A stretch of DNA of 64,000 nucleotides from Lacinutrix sp. C3R15. Lineage in GTDB: Bacteria; Bacteroidota; Bacteroidia; Flavobacteriales; Flavobacteriaceae. The notes under the pieces were generated by a model. It searched no databases. It was not told where the DNA came from and saw only the letters and a program-made list of their open reading frames with translations. Positions 17,428-28,382 of the stretch are shown piece after piece. Position 1 is the first letter of the stretch. Each line of letters begins with the position of its first letter. A program made the position numbers and the translations under genes. The stretch spans positions 62,001 to 126,000 of the forward strand of contig NZ_JAHKPZ010000023.1 of NCBI RefSeq assembly GCF_018860825.1, read 5' to 3'.

Positions 17428-18963
17428 ATGCAACACAACAAGGTACTTATATTAGATTTCGGATCGCAATACACACAGCTAATTGCGCGAAGAGTTAGAG
17501 AACTTAACATCTTATCCGAAATACATCCATTCAACAAAATTCCGTCAAACATAGAAGATTACAAAGCAGTAATTCTTTCTGGTAGCCCTAACTCTGTTCG
17601 TGGAGAAGACGTTTTACATCCAGATTTATCTAAAATAAGAGGCAAAAAACCATTACTAGCAGTATGCTATGGTGCGCAATATTTAGCTCACTTCTCAGGA
17701 GGTGAAGTAGCACCTTCAAATACTAGAGAGTATGGTAGAGCTAATTTAAGCTATGTAAAAGAAAATGATCCTTTTTTCGGAACCATTTCAAAAGGCAGTC
17801 AAGTTTGGATGAGTCATAGTGATACTATAAAAACATTACCAACAAACGCTGTACTTTTAGCAAGTACACATGATGTAGAAAATGCTGCCTATAAAATAGA
17901 AGGAGAGCAAACCTACGCCATACAATTTCACCCAGAAGTATATCACTCTACAGACGGAAAACAATTATTAGAAAATTTCTTAGTAAATATAGCTAATCTA
18001 GAACAAGACTGGACACCAGATTCTTTTGTAGAAGAAACCGTTCAAGATTTAAAAGATCAATTAAAAGACGATAAAGTAGTTTTAGGTTTATCTGGAGGCG
18101 TAGACTCCTCTGTAGCAGCAATGTTACTTCATAAAGCAATAGGTAAAAACCTATACTGTATCTTTGTTAATAATGGTTTATTACGTAAAAACGAATACCA
18201 AAGTGTATTAGACCAATACCAAGGTATGGGCTTAAATGTAAAAGGTGTTGACGCTTCGGCACGCTTTTTGGATGCACTTGCAGGAGAAAGCGATCCAGAA
18301 AAAAAGCGTAAAGCAATTGGTCGCGTGTTCATTGAGGTTTTTGATGATGAAGCACACCAAATAGAAGACGTAAAATGGCTAGCACAAGGTACTATTTATC
18401 CAGATGTTATTGAGAGTGTATCAGCAACAGGAGGTCCTAGTGCAACCATAAAAAGTCATCATAATGTAGGTGGTTTACCAGATTTTATGAAACTTAAAAT
18501 TGTAGAACCTCTTAAAGCATTATTCAAAGATGAGGTGCGTCGTGTAGGTGCATCAATGCATATGGACAAAGCCTTATTAGGTCGTCATCCATTTCCAGGA
18601 CCAGGACTAGCAATACGTATTTTAGGAGATATCACTCCAGAAAAAGTGCGTATTTTACAAGAAGTAGATGCTGTTTTTATAAACAACTTAAAAAAATGGA
18701 ATCTATATGATAGCGTTTGGCAAGCAGGAGCAATCTTACTACCAGTAAATAGTGTAGGAGTAATGGGAGACGAGCGTACGTATGAAAAATGTGTAGCGCT
18801 TCGTGCAGTAGAAAGTACAGATGGTATGACCGCAGATTGGGTAAATTTACCGTATGATTTTTTACAAAAAACCTCAAACGAGATAATAAACAAAGTAAAA
18901 GGCGTTAATAGAGTAGTGTACGATATTAGCAGCAAGCCACCAGCAACCATTGAGTGGGAATAA
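17428..18963 (+). CDS. guaA: GMP synthase (glutamine-hydrolysing)
   Basis: Converts XMP to GMP with glutamine as ammonia donor. The 511-residue product has the class I glutaminase triad (Cys80 in AVCYGAQ, His168 and Glu170 in FHPEVYHS), the ATP pyrophosphatase P-loop [10 protein letters not shown], and the dimerisation domain ending in [13 protein letters not shown] at 17413 in frame would add five residues; the ATG at 17428 gives [17 protein letters not shown], the normal start. No guaB in the window. Confidence 0.97.
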   Translation: MQHNKVLILDFGSQYTQLIARRVRELNILSEIHPFNKIPSNIEDYKAVILSGSPNSVRGEDVLHPDLSKIRGKKPLLAVCYGAQYLAHFSGGEVAPSNTREYGRANLSYVKENDPFFGTISKGSQVWMSHSDTIKTLPTNAVLLASTHDVENAAYKIEGEQTYAIQFHPEVYHSTDGKQLLENFLVNIANLEQDWTPDSFVEETVQDLKDQLKDDKVVLGLSGGVDSSVAAMLLHKAIGKNLYCIFVNNGLLRKNEYQSVLDQYQGMGLNVKGVDASARFLDALAGESDPEKKRKAIGRVFIEVFDDEAHQIEDVKWLAQGTIYPDVIESVSATGGPSATIKSHHNVGGLPDFMKLKIVEPLKALFKDEVRRVGASMHMDKALLGRHPFPGPGLAIRILGDITPEKVRILQEVDAVFINNLKKWNLYDSVWQAGAILLPVNSVGVMGDERTYEKCVALRAVESTDGMTADWVNLPYDFLQKTSNEIINKVKGVNRVVYDISSKPPATIEWE

Positions 18964-19042
18964 AAAAGAAACACTTCGGGTGATTTATTAAGGAACAAAA
19001 AATGTATCTTTAATTAGCCATGTTCAATAAGTTATACTTATT

Positions 19043-19169
19043 TGGGCGTTCCTTTTTGTGCTCCTACAAGGTTAAAAAAAAACCTTGCAGAAGCACAAAA
19101 AGTCAGGCTTTACGTTGCAATCTTTTTTAAGAAAAATAAAAAAGGATTTACACTGCAATCCTTAACGCA
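19043..19169 (+). repeat. Dispersed structured element, copy B
   Basis: Closing arms GCGTT (19046-19050) and AACGC (19164-19168). First hairpin CTTTTTGTGCT (19052-19062) with AGCACAAAAAG (19092-19102), extended by AAGGTT/AACCTT. Then the conserved GTCAGGCTTTACGTTGCAA, a T6/A6 hairpin, and GGATT...AATCC. It ends 22 bases before the LysM gene start. The rest of 18964-19191 shows nothing else. Confidence 0.78.
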
Positions 19170-19191
19170 ATTAAGAACGTATAAATAATAT

Positions 19192-21129
19192 ATGAAAAAT
19201 TTAATATACATATTTAGTTTAGTTTTAGTATTCAGTTGTGCAACTAAAGCACAAGCACAAAACTATAATACGCATCGAGTAAAATCAGGAGAAACTATTG
19301 AGAGCATTGCAAAGCAATACAGTGTAACTCCTTATGATATTTATAGTTTAAATCCAGATGCTAAAAAAGAACTAAAAGAAAATGCGGTTCTTATTATTCC
19401 TGCGTCTAAAATTGCAACTCCTAAAACTACAAGTACAACTGTTAAAGAGTTTCAGCATTTTATAGAGCATAAAGTAAAACGTAAAGAAACCCTTTATAGC
19501 TTAGCAAAAAAGTATAATGTAACCCAAGACGAAATAAAAAAACACAATCCATCCTTATACGCAAATAACTTACGCAAAGGAGATAAAATTAAAATCCCAG
19601 TTTATAAAACAAAAACCGTTGTAGAAACCGTAAAAACAACAAAAGACTATACGGTTTTACCAAAAGAAGGAAAGTGGAGAATAGCCTATAAGTATGGCAT
19701 TACTGTAGAAGAGCTTGACGCTTTAAACCCAAATATGCCAGCAATACTTAATGTAGGGCAGGTAATTCAAGTACCTAATCTTGAAACTACAGAAGTAAAA
19801 CAAATAGATGATAGGTATTCGTATTATACAGTATTACCAAAAGAAGGGTTTTATCGTTTAAAATTAAAATTACAACTAGAACAAGAAGAATTAGAGGCTC
19901 TAAACCCAACACTTAAAGAAACCGGATTAAAATCAGGTATGGTTTTAAAAATACCATATTCTAATACCATAGCAGAAACAGGAGAAGTAACCAATACTAC
20001 AATTGCAACTACTGTAGCTACTACTAGTTTAATAAATAATATTAGAAACTTTGAAAGCAAGAACATTGCTATACTATTGCCTTTTAGATTAAACAGAGTA
20101 AATGCCGATTCTGTTTTTGATGCTAAAAATCAAATACAAAGCGATCGTTTTTTAAGTACTTCATTAGATTTTTATTCCGGAGTTTTATTAGCTGTAGATT
20201 CTTTAAAAAAACTAGGTATTTCTTTAAAGGTAGATGTGTATGACACAAAAAATCAATTAAGCGAAGTTTCTAACTTAGTACGTTCTAAAAATTTAGAAAA
20301 TGCAGATGCTGTTATAGGTCCATTAATGCCTAAAAATTTTGAATATGTAGCTTCCCATTTAAAAGAAAATAATGTTCCTGTAATTTCTCCTAATTTAAAG
20401 GATTTAAAATTATCAGAAAACGTATTTCAGTCTATGCCTTCTTCTGCATTATTAAAAACAAAAATGATTAATTTTGTAAAGGCAGATAGTACAAAAAGTC
20501 ATGTAATTATTATTGCAGATGCTAAAAATGCCGCAACAAGTAATGGTTTAAAAAGAGAGTTTAGTACAGCATCACAAATACATTCTAGAAAAGATAAAGA
20601 AGGAAAAGATTCTTATTATGTTTTAAAAGATGATATTGTAGGTAAATTAAAGCCTGGAAAGAATATCATATTTTTAGAAACCCAAAACTACACTTTTGTG
20701 TCTAACGTTACTAGTATTTTAAACTCCTTAAACAATGAGGAGAATAAAATTGTGTTGGCCACAACAGATATGAATAGTGCTTTTGAGAATGATGAAATTT
20801 CAAACTACCACTTGTCTAATCTAAATTTTCATTTTCCTAGTGTTTCAAAAACCTACACAGAAGAGAACACAAACGGTTTTGTTCAAGAATACAAGAAAAA
20901 ATATGGCGATACACCAAACAAAACAGCTGTTAGAGGTTTTGATTTAATGCTAGATGTTGTTTTACGTCTTTCAGCTTCAGAAAGTATTTATAATTCGGTA
21001 AACCAATTTCCGTTAACCGAGTATTTAGAGAACAAATTTGCTTACCATAAAAATTTATTTGGAGGTTATTATAATAATACTGTTTACGTTGTAAAATATA
21101 ACGATTTACAAATTGTAGACGCGCAATAA
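19192..21129 (+). CDS. LysM-repeat lipoprotein with PBP1-type ligand-binding domain
   Basis: A 645-residue exported protein. The signal peptide ends LVLVFSCATKAQAQ, compatible with lipidation at Cys16 or cleavage after AQA. Four LysM-like units follow to about residue 255 (for example HRVKSGETIESIAKQYSVTP and HKVKRKETLYSLAKKYNVT), which bind peptidoglycan. The remainder (about 285-640), from NIAILLPFRLNRV, resembles type 1 periplasmic-binding proteins, as in LpoA-like regulators. It starts a three-gene operon with gaps of 1 and 2 bases. A role in cell-wall monitoring is inferred. Confidence 0.85.
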   Translation: MKNLIYIFSLVLVFSCATKAQAQNYNTHRVKSGETIESIAKQYSVTPYDIYSLNPDAKKELKENAVLIIPASKIATPKTTSTTVKEFQHFIEHKVKRKETLYSLAKKYNVTQDEIKKHNPSLYANNLRKGDKIKIPVYKTKTVVETVKTTKDYTVLPKEGKWRIAYKYGITVEELDALNPNMPAILNVGQVIQVPNLETTEVKQIDDRYSYYTVLPKEGFYRLKLKLQLEQEELEALNPTLKETGLKSGMVLKIPYSNTIAETGEVTNTTIATTVATTSLINNIRNFESKNIAILLPFRLNRVNADSVFDAKNQIQSDRFLSTSLDFYSGVLLAVDSLKKLGISLKVDVYDTKNQLSEVSNLVRSKNLENADAVIGPLMPKNFEYVASHLKENNVPVISPNLKDLKLSENVFQSMPSSALLKTKMINFVKADSTKSHVIIIADAKNAATSNGLKREFSTASQIHSRKDKEGKDSYYVLKDDIVGKLKPGKNIIFLETQNYTFVSNVTSILNSLNNEENKIVLATTDMNSAFENDEISNYHLSNLNFHFPSVSKTYTEENTNGFVQEYKKKYGDTPNKTAVRGFDLMLDVVLRLSASESIYNSVNQFPLTEYLENKFAYHKNLFGGYYNNTVYVVKYNDLQIVDAQ

Positions 21130-21130
21130 A

Positions 21131-21667
21131 ATGTTTTTAAGAATCTTTCTTATTTGCATAAGCATTCTCACTTTTCAACAAAAGGAGCTAAGCATAAATT
21201 GGAGTGCGTCTAATACACTTTCTTGGGCAGATTTTAAAGCAGCAGCAGAATCAGATTCAAAAGCTGTAGCAATTACAGCTTCTGGTATTACTTTTGGTTA
21301 TTCTATAAAAAAAAGGAATAATGATATTGTAGGCTTCAATACTAAAATTGAAGCACATTTTTATCCTAATAAATCTTGGGTTAAAATAAAACAAGCAGAC
21401 AACCATATATTAGCACATGAGCAATTTCATTTTAATATTACAGAATTGTTTGCAAGAAAGTTTAGACAAAGAGTAGCACAATTACAGGTGTCGCAAGATG
21501 TAAATGTAGTACTAGATAAAATACATCAAGAAATAAATCAAGAGCTTGCCAATTTTCAAGAACTGTATGATACAGAAACAGATTTTTCAAGAAATTATGA
21601 ACTTCAATCGCATTGGCAAAATCATATAGAAATAGAATTAGCCAAGCTAGATAAATACAAGTTATAA
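21131..21667 (+). CDS. DUF922 putative zinc protease, exported
   Basis: A 178-residue protein with a hydrophobic N-terminal segment (MFLRIFLICISILTF). INWSASNTLSWADFKA is typical of DUF922, and the HExxH zinc motif is visible in LAHEQFHFNI. It is the middle gene of the LysM operon. Substrate unknown; an envelope protease is the best guess. Confidence 0.75.
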   Translation: MFLRIFLICISILTFQQKELSINWSASNTLSWADFKAAAESDSKAVAITASGITFGYSIKKRNNDIVGFNTKIEAHFYPNKSWVKIKQADNHILAHEQFHFNITELFARKFRQRVAQLQVSQDVNVVLDKIHQEINQELANFQELYDTETDFSRNYELQSHWQNHIEIELAKLDKYKL

Positions 21668-21669
21668 GT

Positions 21670-21903
21670 ATGTTGCAGCCAGATAAAGAGTTTCTTATAA
21701 AATTAGCACATACAAAAATGCCGTTTGGTAAGTATGAAGGTAGGTATTTAATTGAGTTGCCAGAATACTATGTGGTATGGTATCATAATAAAGGATTTCC
21801 AAAAGGAAAACTTGGCGAAATGCTAGAAACGGTTTATATGTTAAAACTAAATGGTTTAGAAAACTTAATACGAAACATACAAAAGAATTTTCCTAAAAAA
21901 TAG
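21670..21903 (+). CDS. DUF3820 family protein
   Basis: Seventy-seven residues, with KMPFGKYEGRYLIELPEYYVVWYHNKGFP, the DUF3820 signature (the fold labelled quorum-sensing-regulated virulence factor in Pseudomonas). It is the last gene of the LysM operon, 2 bases after DUF922. A related domain seems to sit at the C terminus of the exonuclease at 4525-5301, suggesting a nucleic-acid link, but the function is unknown. Confidence 0.8.
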   Translation: MLQPDKEFLIKLAHTKMPFGKYEGRYLIELPEYYVVWYHNKGFPKGKLGEMLETVYMLKLNGLENLIRNIQKNFPKK

Positions 21904-22222
21904 TGTTATTCTGGTTGGTTTGTAATTATATTTATAGTTGTTAAGCTTTTTGTGTATAACCTTTGTGTTTATGGTTATTTAAGTTAAGGTGTTTTAAAAA
22001 TTGTAAAATACAATTTTGTATAATTCAAAGGCCTTTTTTTAGAATACAAAATTTGATTTATAATTTTTATTGCTCTATCCTGTAGGTCTGTTGTGTTTAT
22101 TGCAACCGTTAACCTAATTTAGTTTGTTTTTTTATAATTACAGTCTAATTATTAACAAAAACGAGGTGTTAATTCCTCTAAAAATAAACTCCCAAACGCT
22201 TAAACTTTCAAACTTAAAATTG
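21904..22222. other. Intergenic leader before pyrG
   Basis: About 320 AT-rich bases. ATAACC...GGTTAT and ATTGT...ACAAT form small weak hairpins; there is no T-rich classical terminator, ORF or RNA gene that I recognise. Confidence 0.3.
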
Positions 22223-22230
22223 TAAATTTG
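22223..22230 (+). promoter_or_regulatory. -7 promoter box of pyrG
   Basis: TAAATTTG followed by C matches TAnnTTTG and ends 20 bases before the ATG at 22251. No clear -33 TTG. Confidence 0.5.
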
Positions 22231-22241
22231 CTCGCGTTTAA

Positions 22242-23867
<1,626 letters not shown>

Positions 23868-23967
23868 AGTGTCACTATGGCATAAAAGTAAGATTGGATT
23901 GCTTTTTGAGTAATCTGCTTTCTAGTCTAGAAAAGTTTTAACACATTCTGGGCTTAATTAATTAAAT

Positions 23968-25866
23968 ATGGAAGAAAAAAAACTAGACCTTAATTCAATA
24001 ATAGGATTCATCCTAATATTCGGAATTTTAGTGTACATGATGTACACCAACCAACCAACACCAGAAGAGCTTGAAGCGCAAGAAAAAGCAAAACAAGAAC
24101 AAGTTGAAGCTGCTAAAGAAGTAGAAAACCAAGAAAGTACTTTGGTAACAACAGCAGAAGACTATTCGGTAACTTCTACAACAGATTCTCTACAATTAGT
24201 AGCTTTAAAAAATAAATTAGGTGCTTTTGCTTATGCATCTACATTACCTTCTGCAACAGATAAAGAAACAGTAGTAGAAACCGAAAAATTTGCTTTAAAA
24301 TTTAGTAATAAAGGTGGTTACCTTAGTGAGGTTAAGTTAAAAGAGTTTGTAGATTATGATTCTATTCCTATTTACTTAATTAAAGAAGGAAACACAAACT
24401 TTAATATTAGTTTTAATACAACAGATAACAGAAACTTAAATACTCAAGATCTGTTTTTTGAGCCTAATGTTACTAAAAACGGTGAAAACACAATAGTTTC
24501 TATGAAACTTAAAGTTTCTCCTACACAATTTTTAGAATACAGATATGAATTAAAACCAAACGATTATATGGTAGGTTTTACCATAAAATCACAAGGATTA
24601 AGCAGTGTTGTTAATGGTTCGCAACAAATTAATTTAGACTGGAAACTAAAAACGTTTAGACATGATAAAAGTATTTCTTATGAAAACAGGTATACTAGAT
24701 TAACCTACCAACATGAAGAAGATAAAATTGATAAATTAAGTCCTACAGGTGATGATGATGAAATTTTAGAAGATGTAAGCTGGCTTTCGTATAGACAGCA
24801 CTTTTTTAGCTCTATATTAGTTGCAGATGACCCTTTGAAAAAAGTAGACATTACATCTAAAAATTTAGTTTTAGATGAAGAAATAGATACGGTTTCTACA
24901 AAAATATTTACCTCAAGAATACCGTTAGAACTTCAAGCAGGAGAGTTTAGCCAACCTTTAAAATTTTATTTTGGACCAACAGATAATAATACATTAAAAA
25001 AATACGATATTGGTTTAGAAGACAGTATTCCTTTTGGATGGGGGATTTTTGGGTGGATAAATCGTTTCTTATTTATCCCGTTATTCTCTATGCTAAGTTC
25101 CTTTTTACCATACGGAATAGCAATTGTAGTAATGACTATATTCATTAAGTTATTATTATCCTTTGTACAATACAAGCAATTTTTATCGCAAGCAAAGCTT
25201 AAAATTATTAAGCCTGAGTTAGATGCTATAAAAGAAAAGTACAAAGACAATAAAATGAAAATTCAGCAAGAAACGATGGCCTTGCAAACTAAAGCAGGAG
25301 CAAGTCCGTTAAGTGGATGTTTACCAGCTTTAATACAGCTACCTGTGTTTTATGCATTGTTTCAATTTTTCCCTTCGGCTTTTGATTTAAGACAAAAAAG
25401 TTTCCTTTGGGCAGATGATTTATCGTCTTATGATGTTGTAGCAGAACTTCCTTTTCATATTCCTTTTTATGGAGACCACGTTAGCTTATTTCCCATATTA
25501 GCATCTATAGCAATTTTCTTCTATATGAAAATGACTACAGGACAACAAGTAGCTACACAACCTACCCAAGAAGGGATGCCTGATATGGCAAAAATGATGA
25601 AGTATATGATATACTTTTCCCCATTAATGATGTTGTTTTTCTTTAATAACTATGCCTCTGGATTAAGTTTGTATTACTTTATTTCTAATGTGATTAGTAT
25701 TGGTATCATGATAGTTATTAAAAACTATATCCTTGATGAAGACAAAATACATGCTAAAATTCAAGAAAATAAAAAGAAGCCTAAGAAAGAAAATAAGTTT
25801 CAAAAGAAAATGGCTGAAATGATGGAGCAGGCAGAAAAACAAAAGCAAGCACAAAAAAAGAAGTAA
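23968..25866 (+). CDS. yidC: Membrane protein insertase YidC
   Basis: Inserts and folds inner-membrane proteins, alone or with SecYEG. The 632 residues comprise an N-terminal transmembrane helix (about 12-25), a large periplasmic beta domain, and the conserved five-helix core (about 365-590) with GIAIVVMTIFIKLLLSFVQ and SGCLPALIQLPVFYALFQF. The C terminus is a long Lys-rich tail that may contact ribosomes. Confidence 0.96.
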   Translation: MEEKKLDLNSIIGFILIFGILVYMMYTNQPTPEELEAQEKAKQEQVEAAKEVENQESTLVTTAEDYSVTSTTDSLQLVALKNKLGAFAYASTLPSATDKETVVETEKFALKFSNKGGYLSEVKLKEFVDYDSIPIYLIKEGNTNFNISFNTTDNRNLNTQDLFFEPNVTKNGENTIVSMKLKVSPTQFLEYRYELKPNDYMVGFTIKSQGLSSVVNGSQQINLDWKLKTFRHDKSISYENRYTRLTYQHEEDKIDKLSPTGDDDEILEDVSWLSYRQHFFSSILVADDPLKKVDITSKNLVLDEEIDTVSTKIFTSRIPLELQAGEFSQPLKFYFGPTDNNTLKKYDIGLEDSIPFGWGIFGWINRFLFIPLFSMLSSFLPYGIAIVVMTIFIKLLLSFVQYKQFLSQAKLKIIKPELDAIKEKYKDNKMKIQQETMALQTKAGASPLSGCLPALIQLPVFYALFQFFPSAFDLRQKSFLWADDLSSYDVVAELPFHIPFYGDHVSLFPILASIAIFFYMKMTTGQQVATQPTQEGMPDMAKMMKYMIYFSPLMMLFFFNNYASGLSLYYFISNVISIGIMIVIKNYILDEDKIHAKIQENKKKPKKENKFQKKMAEMMEQAEKQKQAQKKK

Positions 25867-25888
25867 ATTAACTTCTAATAAAATAATC

Positions 25889-25926
25889 AAGCTGCTATTT
25901 GTTTTTTAAACTTTGGCAGCTTTTTT
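25889..25926 (+). terminator. Terminator after yidC
   Basis: AAGCTGC and GCAGCTT pair around a 20-base loop that itself has a short AAA/TTT pairing, followed by TTTTTTG. Confidence 0.75.
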
Positions 25927-25965
25927 GTTATTACAATTATGGTTAATTAATTACGTTATTAAATT

Positions 25966-26664
25966 ATGAAAAATATACTATTCCTTTTTATTTTAATATT
26001 ACCATTTTTTACTTCTGCACAAGAGGTTAATCAATTTGATGCAGAAGGTAAACGTCATGGTGTTTGGAAAAAGAATTATGAAAATACAGATGTTTTACGT
26101 TACCAAGGAGAATTTTTTCACGGTAAAGAAATAGGTGTTTTTAAATTTTATAAAAATGTAAATGGTAAAGCTGTTTTAGCAGCCAATAAGCAATTCAATA
26201 AAGAAAATAATATTGCTCAAGTTTCTTTTTACGCATCTACAGGAAAGTTAATTAGCGAAGGGCAAATGAATGGTAAATTATACATTGGCACTTGGGTTTA
26301 TTACCAGAACAAAACCAAAAACATATTAAGTAAAGATACTTACAATGACCAAGGTGAACTGCATGGCGAACGCTTAGTGTATTATGATGATGGTGTTTTG
26401 GCACAAACCGAAACTTATGTAAACGGAAAGCTTCATGGTCCTTCTGTTTGGTATACTCAAAAGAGTGTTGTGGTAAAAGAGTATGTATATAATCAAGGCG
26501 AGTTACATGGTCCAGCAACATTTTACGATCAAAATGGAGTTGTAATTTTACAAGGACAATATAAAAACGATAAAAAACATGGTGTCTGGAAATACTATGA
26601 AAACGGAAAGCTTGTAAAAGAAACAGACTTTACCAGAAAGAGTAAAAATCCATACAAAAATTAA
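25966..26664 (+). CDS. Exported MORN/YwqK-repeat protein
   Basis: A 232-residue protein with signal peptide MKNILFLFILILPFFTSAQ and repeated W/Y-x-x-x-G motifs (GKRHGVWKKNYEN, GELHGERLVYYDDG, KLHGPSVWY, KKHGVWKYYENGK) that fold as MORN-type beta hairpins. Database names call such proteins YwqK antitoxins, but nothing here suggests a toxin partner. It is probably an envelope scaffold. It is a single gene after the yidC terminator. Confidence 0.75.
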   Translation: MKNILFLFILILPFFTSAQEVNQFDAEGKRHGVWKKNYENTDVLRYQGEFFHGKEIGVFKFYKNVNGKAVLAANKQFNKENNIAQVSFYASTGKLISEGQMNGKLYIGTWVYYQNKTKNILSKDTYNDQGELHGERLVYYDDGVLAQTETYVNGKLHGPSVWYTQKSVVVKEYVYNQGELHGPATFYDQNGVVILQGQYKNDKKHGVWKYYENGKLVKETDFTRKSKNPYKN

Positions 26665-26687
26665 TTACAAACCGCTTTAAAATATAA

Positions 26688-26713
26688 AACTCCTTACCAA
26701 AGTAAGGAGTTTG
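26688..26713 (+). terminator. Possible terminator hairpin
   Basis: AAACTCCTTAC and GTAAGGAGTTT form an 11-bp perfect stem with a short loop. No strong T run follows at once, so efficiency is uncertain. Confidence 0.5.
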
Positions 26714-26746
26714 CTTTAGGTAATCATTTTTTTTATGAATAAGCTA

Positions 26747-26817
26747 TTAATCAATCTAAATGAAAGGGGTACCTAAATATGTCCTGCTAAAGTAAAATAA
26801 ATTTGAAGATTGATTAA
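26747..26817. repeat. Inverted repeat in the mnmA upstream region
   Basis: TTAATCAATCT (26747-26757) and AGATTGATTAA (26807-26817) are perfect 11-bp arms 49 bases apart. The rest of 26665-26998 is AT-rich and holds only this, the hairpin at 26688 and the promoter at 26901. No ORF is credible. Confidence 0.4.
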
Positions 26818-26900
26818 GTAATAAATACTTTATTCGATAAAGTGCATGTTTTTTTAACAAAGCATTATATTTTTAAGACTAATCCATTTTTTTTTATTTG

Positions 26901-26908
26901 TAATTTTG
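26901..26908 (+). promoter_or_regulatory. -7 promoter box of mnmA
   Basis: TAATTTTG followed by CA matches TAnnTTTG. It predicts a leader of about 85 bases to the ATG at 26999. Confidence 0.5.
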
Positions 26909-26998
26909 CAGCACATAAAAAACACCTAAAAGCATATATTTTAATGCGTTTTTTTAAAAATAATCACTTCTGTCCCCAAAATAAAAACATATAAATAG

Positions 26999-28186
26999 AT
27001 GAAAAGAGTAATAGTAGGACTTTCAGGAGGAGTAGACTCAAGCGTTGCAGCATATTTATTAAAAGAGCAAGGTTATGAAGTTATAGGCCTATTCATGAAA
27101 AATTGGCATGATGATACGGTAACAATCTCTAATGAATGCCCTTGGTTAGATGATAGTAATGATGCAATGTTGGTAGCAGATAAACTAGGTATTCCTTTTC
27201 AAACCGTAGATTTAAGTGAGCAATATAAAGAACGTATTGTAGACTATATGTTTAATGAATATGAGAAAGGAAGAACACCAAATCCAGATGTGCTTTGTAA
27301 TAGAGAAATAAAGTTTGATGTATTCATGAAAATAGCATTAGAGCTGGGTGCAGATTATGTTGCAACAGGGCACTATTGCAGAAAAGGAACTATTGAAAAT
27401 AACGGAAAAGAAACCTACCAATTACTTGCAGGTGCAGATGATAATAAAGACCAATCTTATTTTTTATGCCAATTATCACAAGAGCAATTGGCAAAAGCAT
27501 TATTTCCTGTAGGCGAATTACAAAAACCAGAAGTTAGAAAAATAGCTGCAGAACAAGATTTAATTACTGCAGATAAAAAAGACTCTCAAGGTTTATGCTT
27601 TATTGGTAAAGTACGTCTTCCAGATTTTTTACAACAACAATTAAAGCCTAAAGAAGGTGTTATTGTAGAAGTACCAGAAAATAATCAAGCGTATCATAAA
27701 ACAACACCTGTTTTTTCTAATAAAAAAGAAGAATTAGCATACCTGGCAGAAAAATCAAATTATACTTTAACAGATGGTAAAGTAGTAGGAAAACACCAGG
27801 GAGCACATTATTTTACAAAAGGACAGCGTAAAGGACTAGCAGTAGGAGGTACTGTAGAACCATTATTTGTTATAGATACTGATGTTACAGAAAATGTAAT
27901 TTATACAGGACAAGGTAAAAACCATCCTGGTTTATATAAAAAAGCACTTTTTGTAGCTAATGAAGAAGTGCATTGGATTCGTGAAGACTTAGCCCTTCAA
28001 GTAGACCAAAGTATGGAAGTCTTGGCAAGAATAAGATATCGTCAAGAACTACAAAAAGCAACATTACATCAAGTTGATTCTGGAATGTATGTGGAATTTG
28101 AAAAACCACAATCTGCAATACAAGAAGGACAATTTGTAGCCTGGTATCAAGACGATGAACTTTTAGGTTCTGGAGTAATTTCATAG
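26999..28186 (+). CDS. mnmA: tRNA-specific 2-thiouridylase MnmA
   Basis: Adds sulfur to U34 of Lys, Glu and Gln tRNAs. The 395-residue protein has the PP-loop GLSGGVDSS (7-15), the catalytic cysteines Cys100 ([10 protein letters not shown]) and Cys200 (GLCFIGK), and the C-terminal beta domains with [10 protein letters not shown]-like text ([16 protein letters not shown]). Full length. Confidence 0.97.
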   Translation: MKRVIVGLSGGVDSSVAAYLLKEQGYEVIGLFMKNWHDDTVTISNECPWLDDSNDAMLVADKLGIPFQTVDLSEQYKERIVDYMFNEYEKGRTPNPDVLCNREIKFDVFMKIALELGADYVATGHYCRKGTIENNGKETYQLLAGADDNKDQSYFLCQLSQEQLAKALFPVGELQKPEVRKIAAEQDLITADKKDSQGLCFIGKVRLPDFLQQQLKPKEGVIVEVPENNQAYHKTTPVFSNKKEELAYLAEKSNYTLTDGKVVGKHQGAHYFTKGQRKGLAVGGTVEPLFVIDTDVTENVIYTGQGKNHPGLYKKALFVANEEVHWIREDLALQVDQSMEVLARIRYRQELQKATLHQVDSGMYVEFEKPQSAIQEGQFVAWYQDDELLGSGVIS

Positions 28187-28207
28187 ATGAAAATTAGTAG
28201 TATAAGT

Positions 28208-28243
28208 AAAGCCTTTTTTGCAACAGAAAAAGGCTTTTTTTAT
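28208..28243 (+). terminator. Terminator after mnmA
   Basis: AAAGCCTTTTT and AAAAAGGCTTT pair around GCAACAG, followed by more T. Confidence 0.85.
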
Positions 28244-28337
28244 TTTTAAAAGTTTATAATAACATCTTTTATCTCATCTCTAAGGTTTCTATTGGTAGTG
28301 TGTAATCAAATTCTTAAATTACCATCTTTAAATTTAT

Positions 28338-28364
28338 TGTCATGCTGAGTGTAGTTGAAGCATG
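28338..28364. repeat. Short dispersed palindrome (TGTCATGCT...AGCATG)
   Basis: CATGCT (28341-28346) pairs with AGCATG (28359-28364) around GAGTGTAGTTGA, preceded by TGT. This looks like the TGTCA...REP-like hairpin found scattered in flavobacterial genomes. It supplies an in-frame ATG (28362) to the next gene that is probably not its real start. Confidence 0.6.
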
Positions 28365-28382
28365 TTACACAAATACAGAAAA

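Noticed and set aside
25966-26664. Antitoxin (from the YwqK family name)
   Set aside because: The protein has a signal peptide and MORN repeats and no neighbouring toxin; the name is historical.
28362-28382. Upstream ATG as start of the nitronate monooxygenase
   Set aside because: The ATG is part of a dispersed hairpin, and the family N terminus begins at the ATG at 28383.
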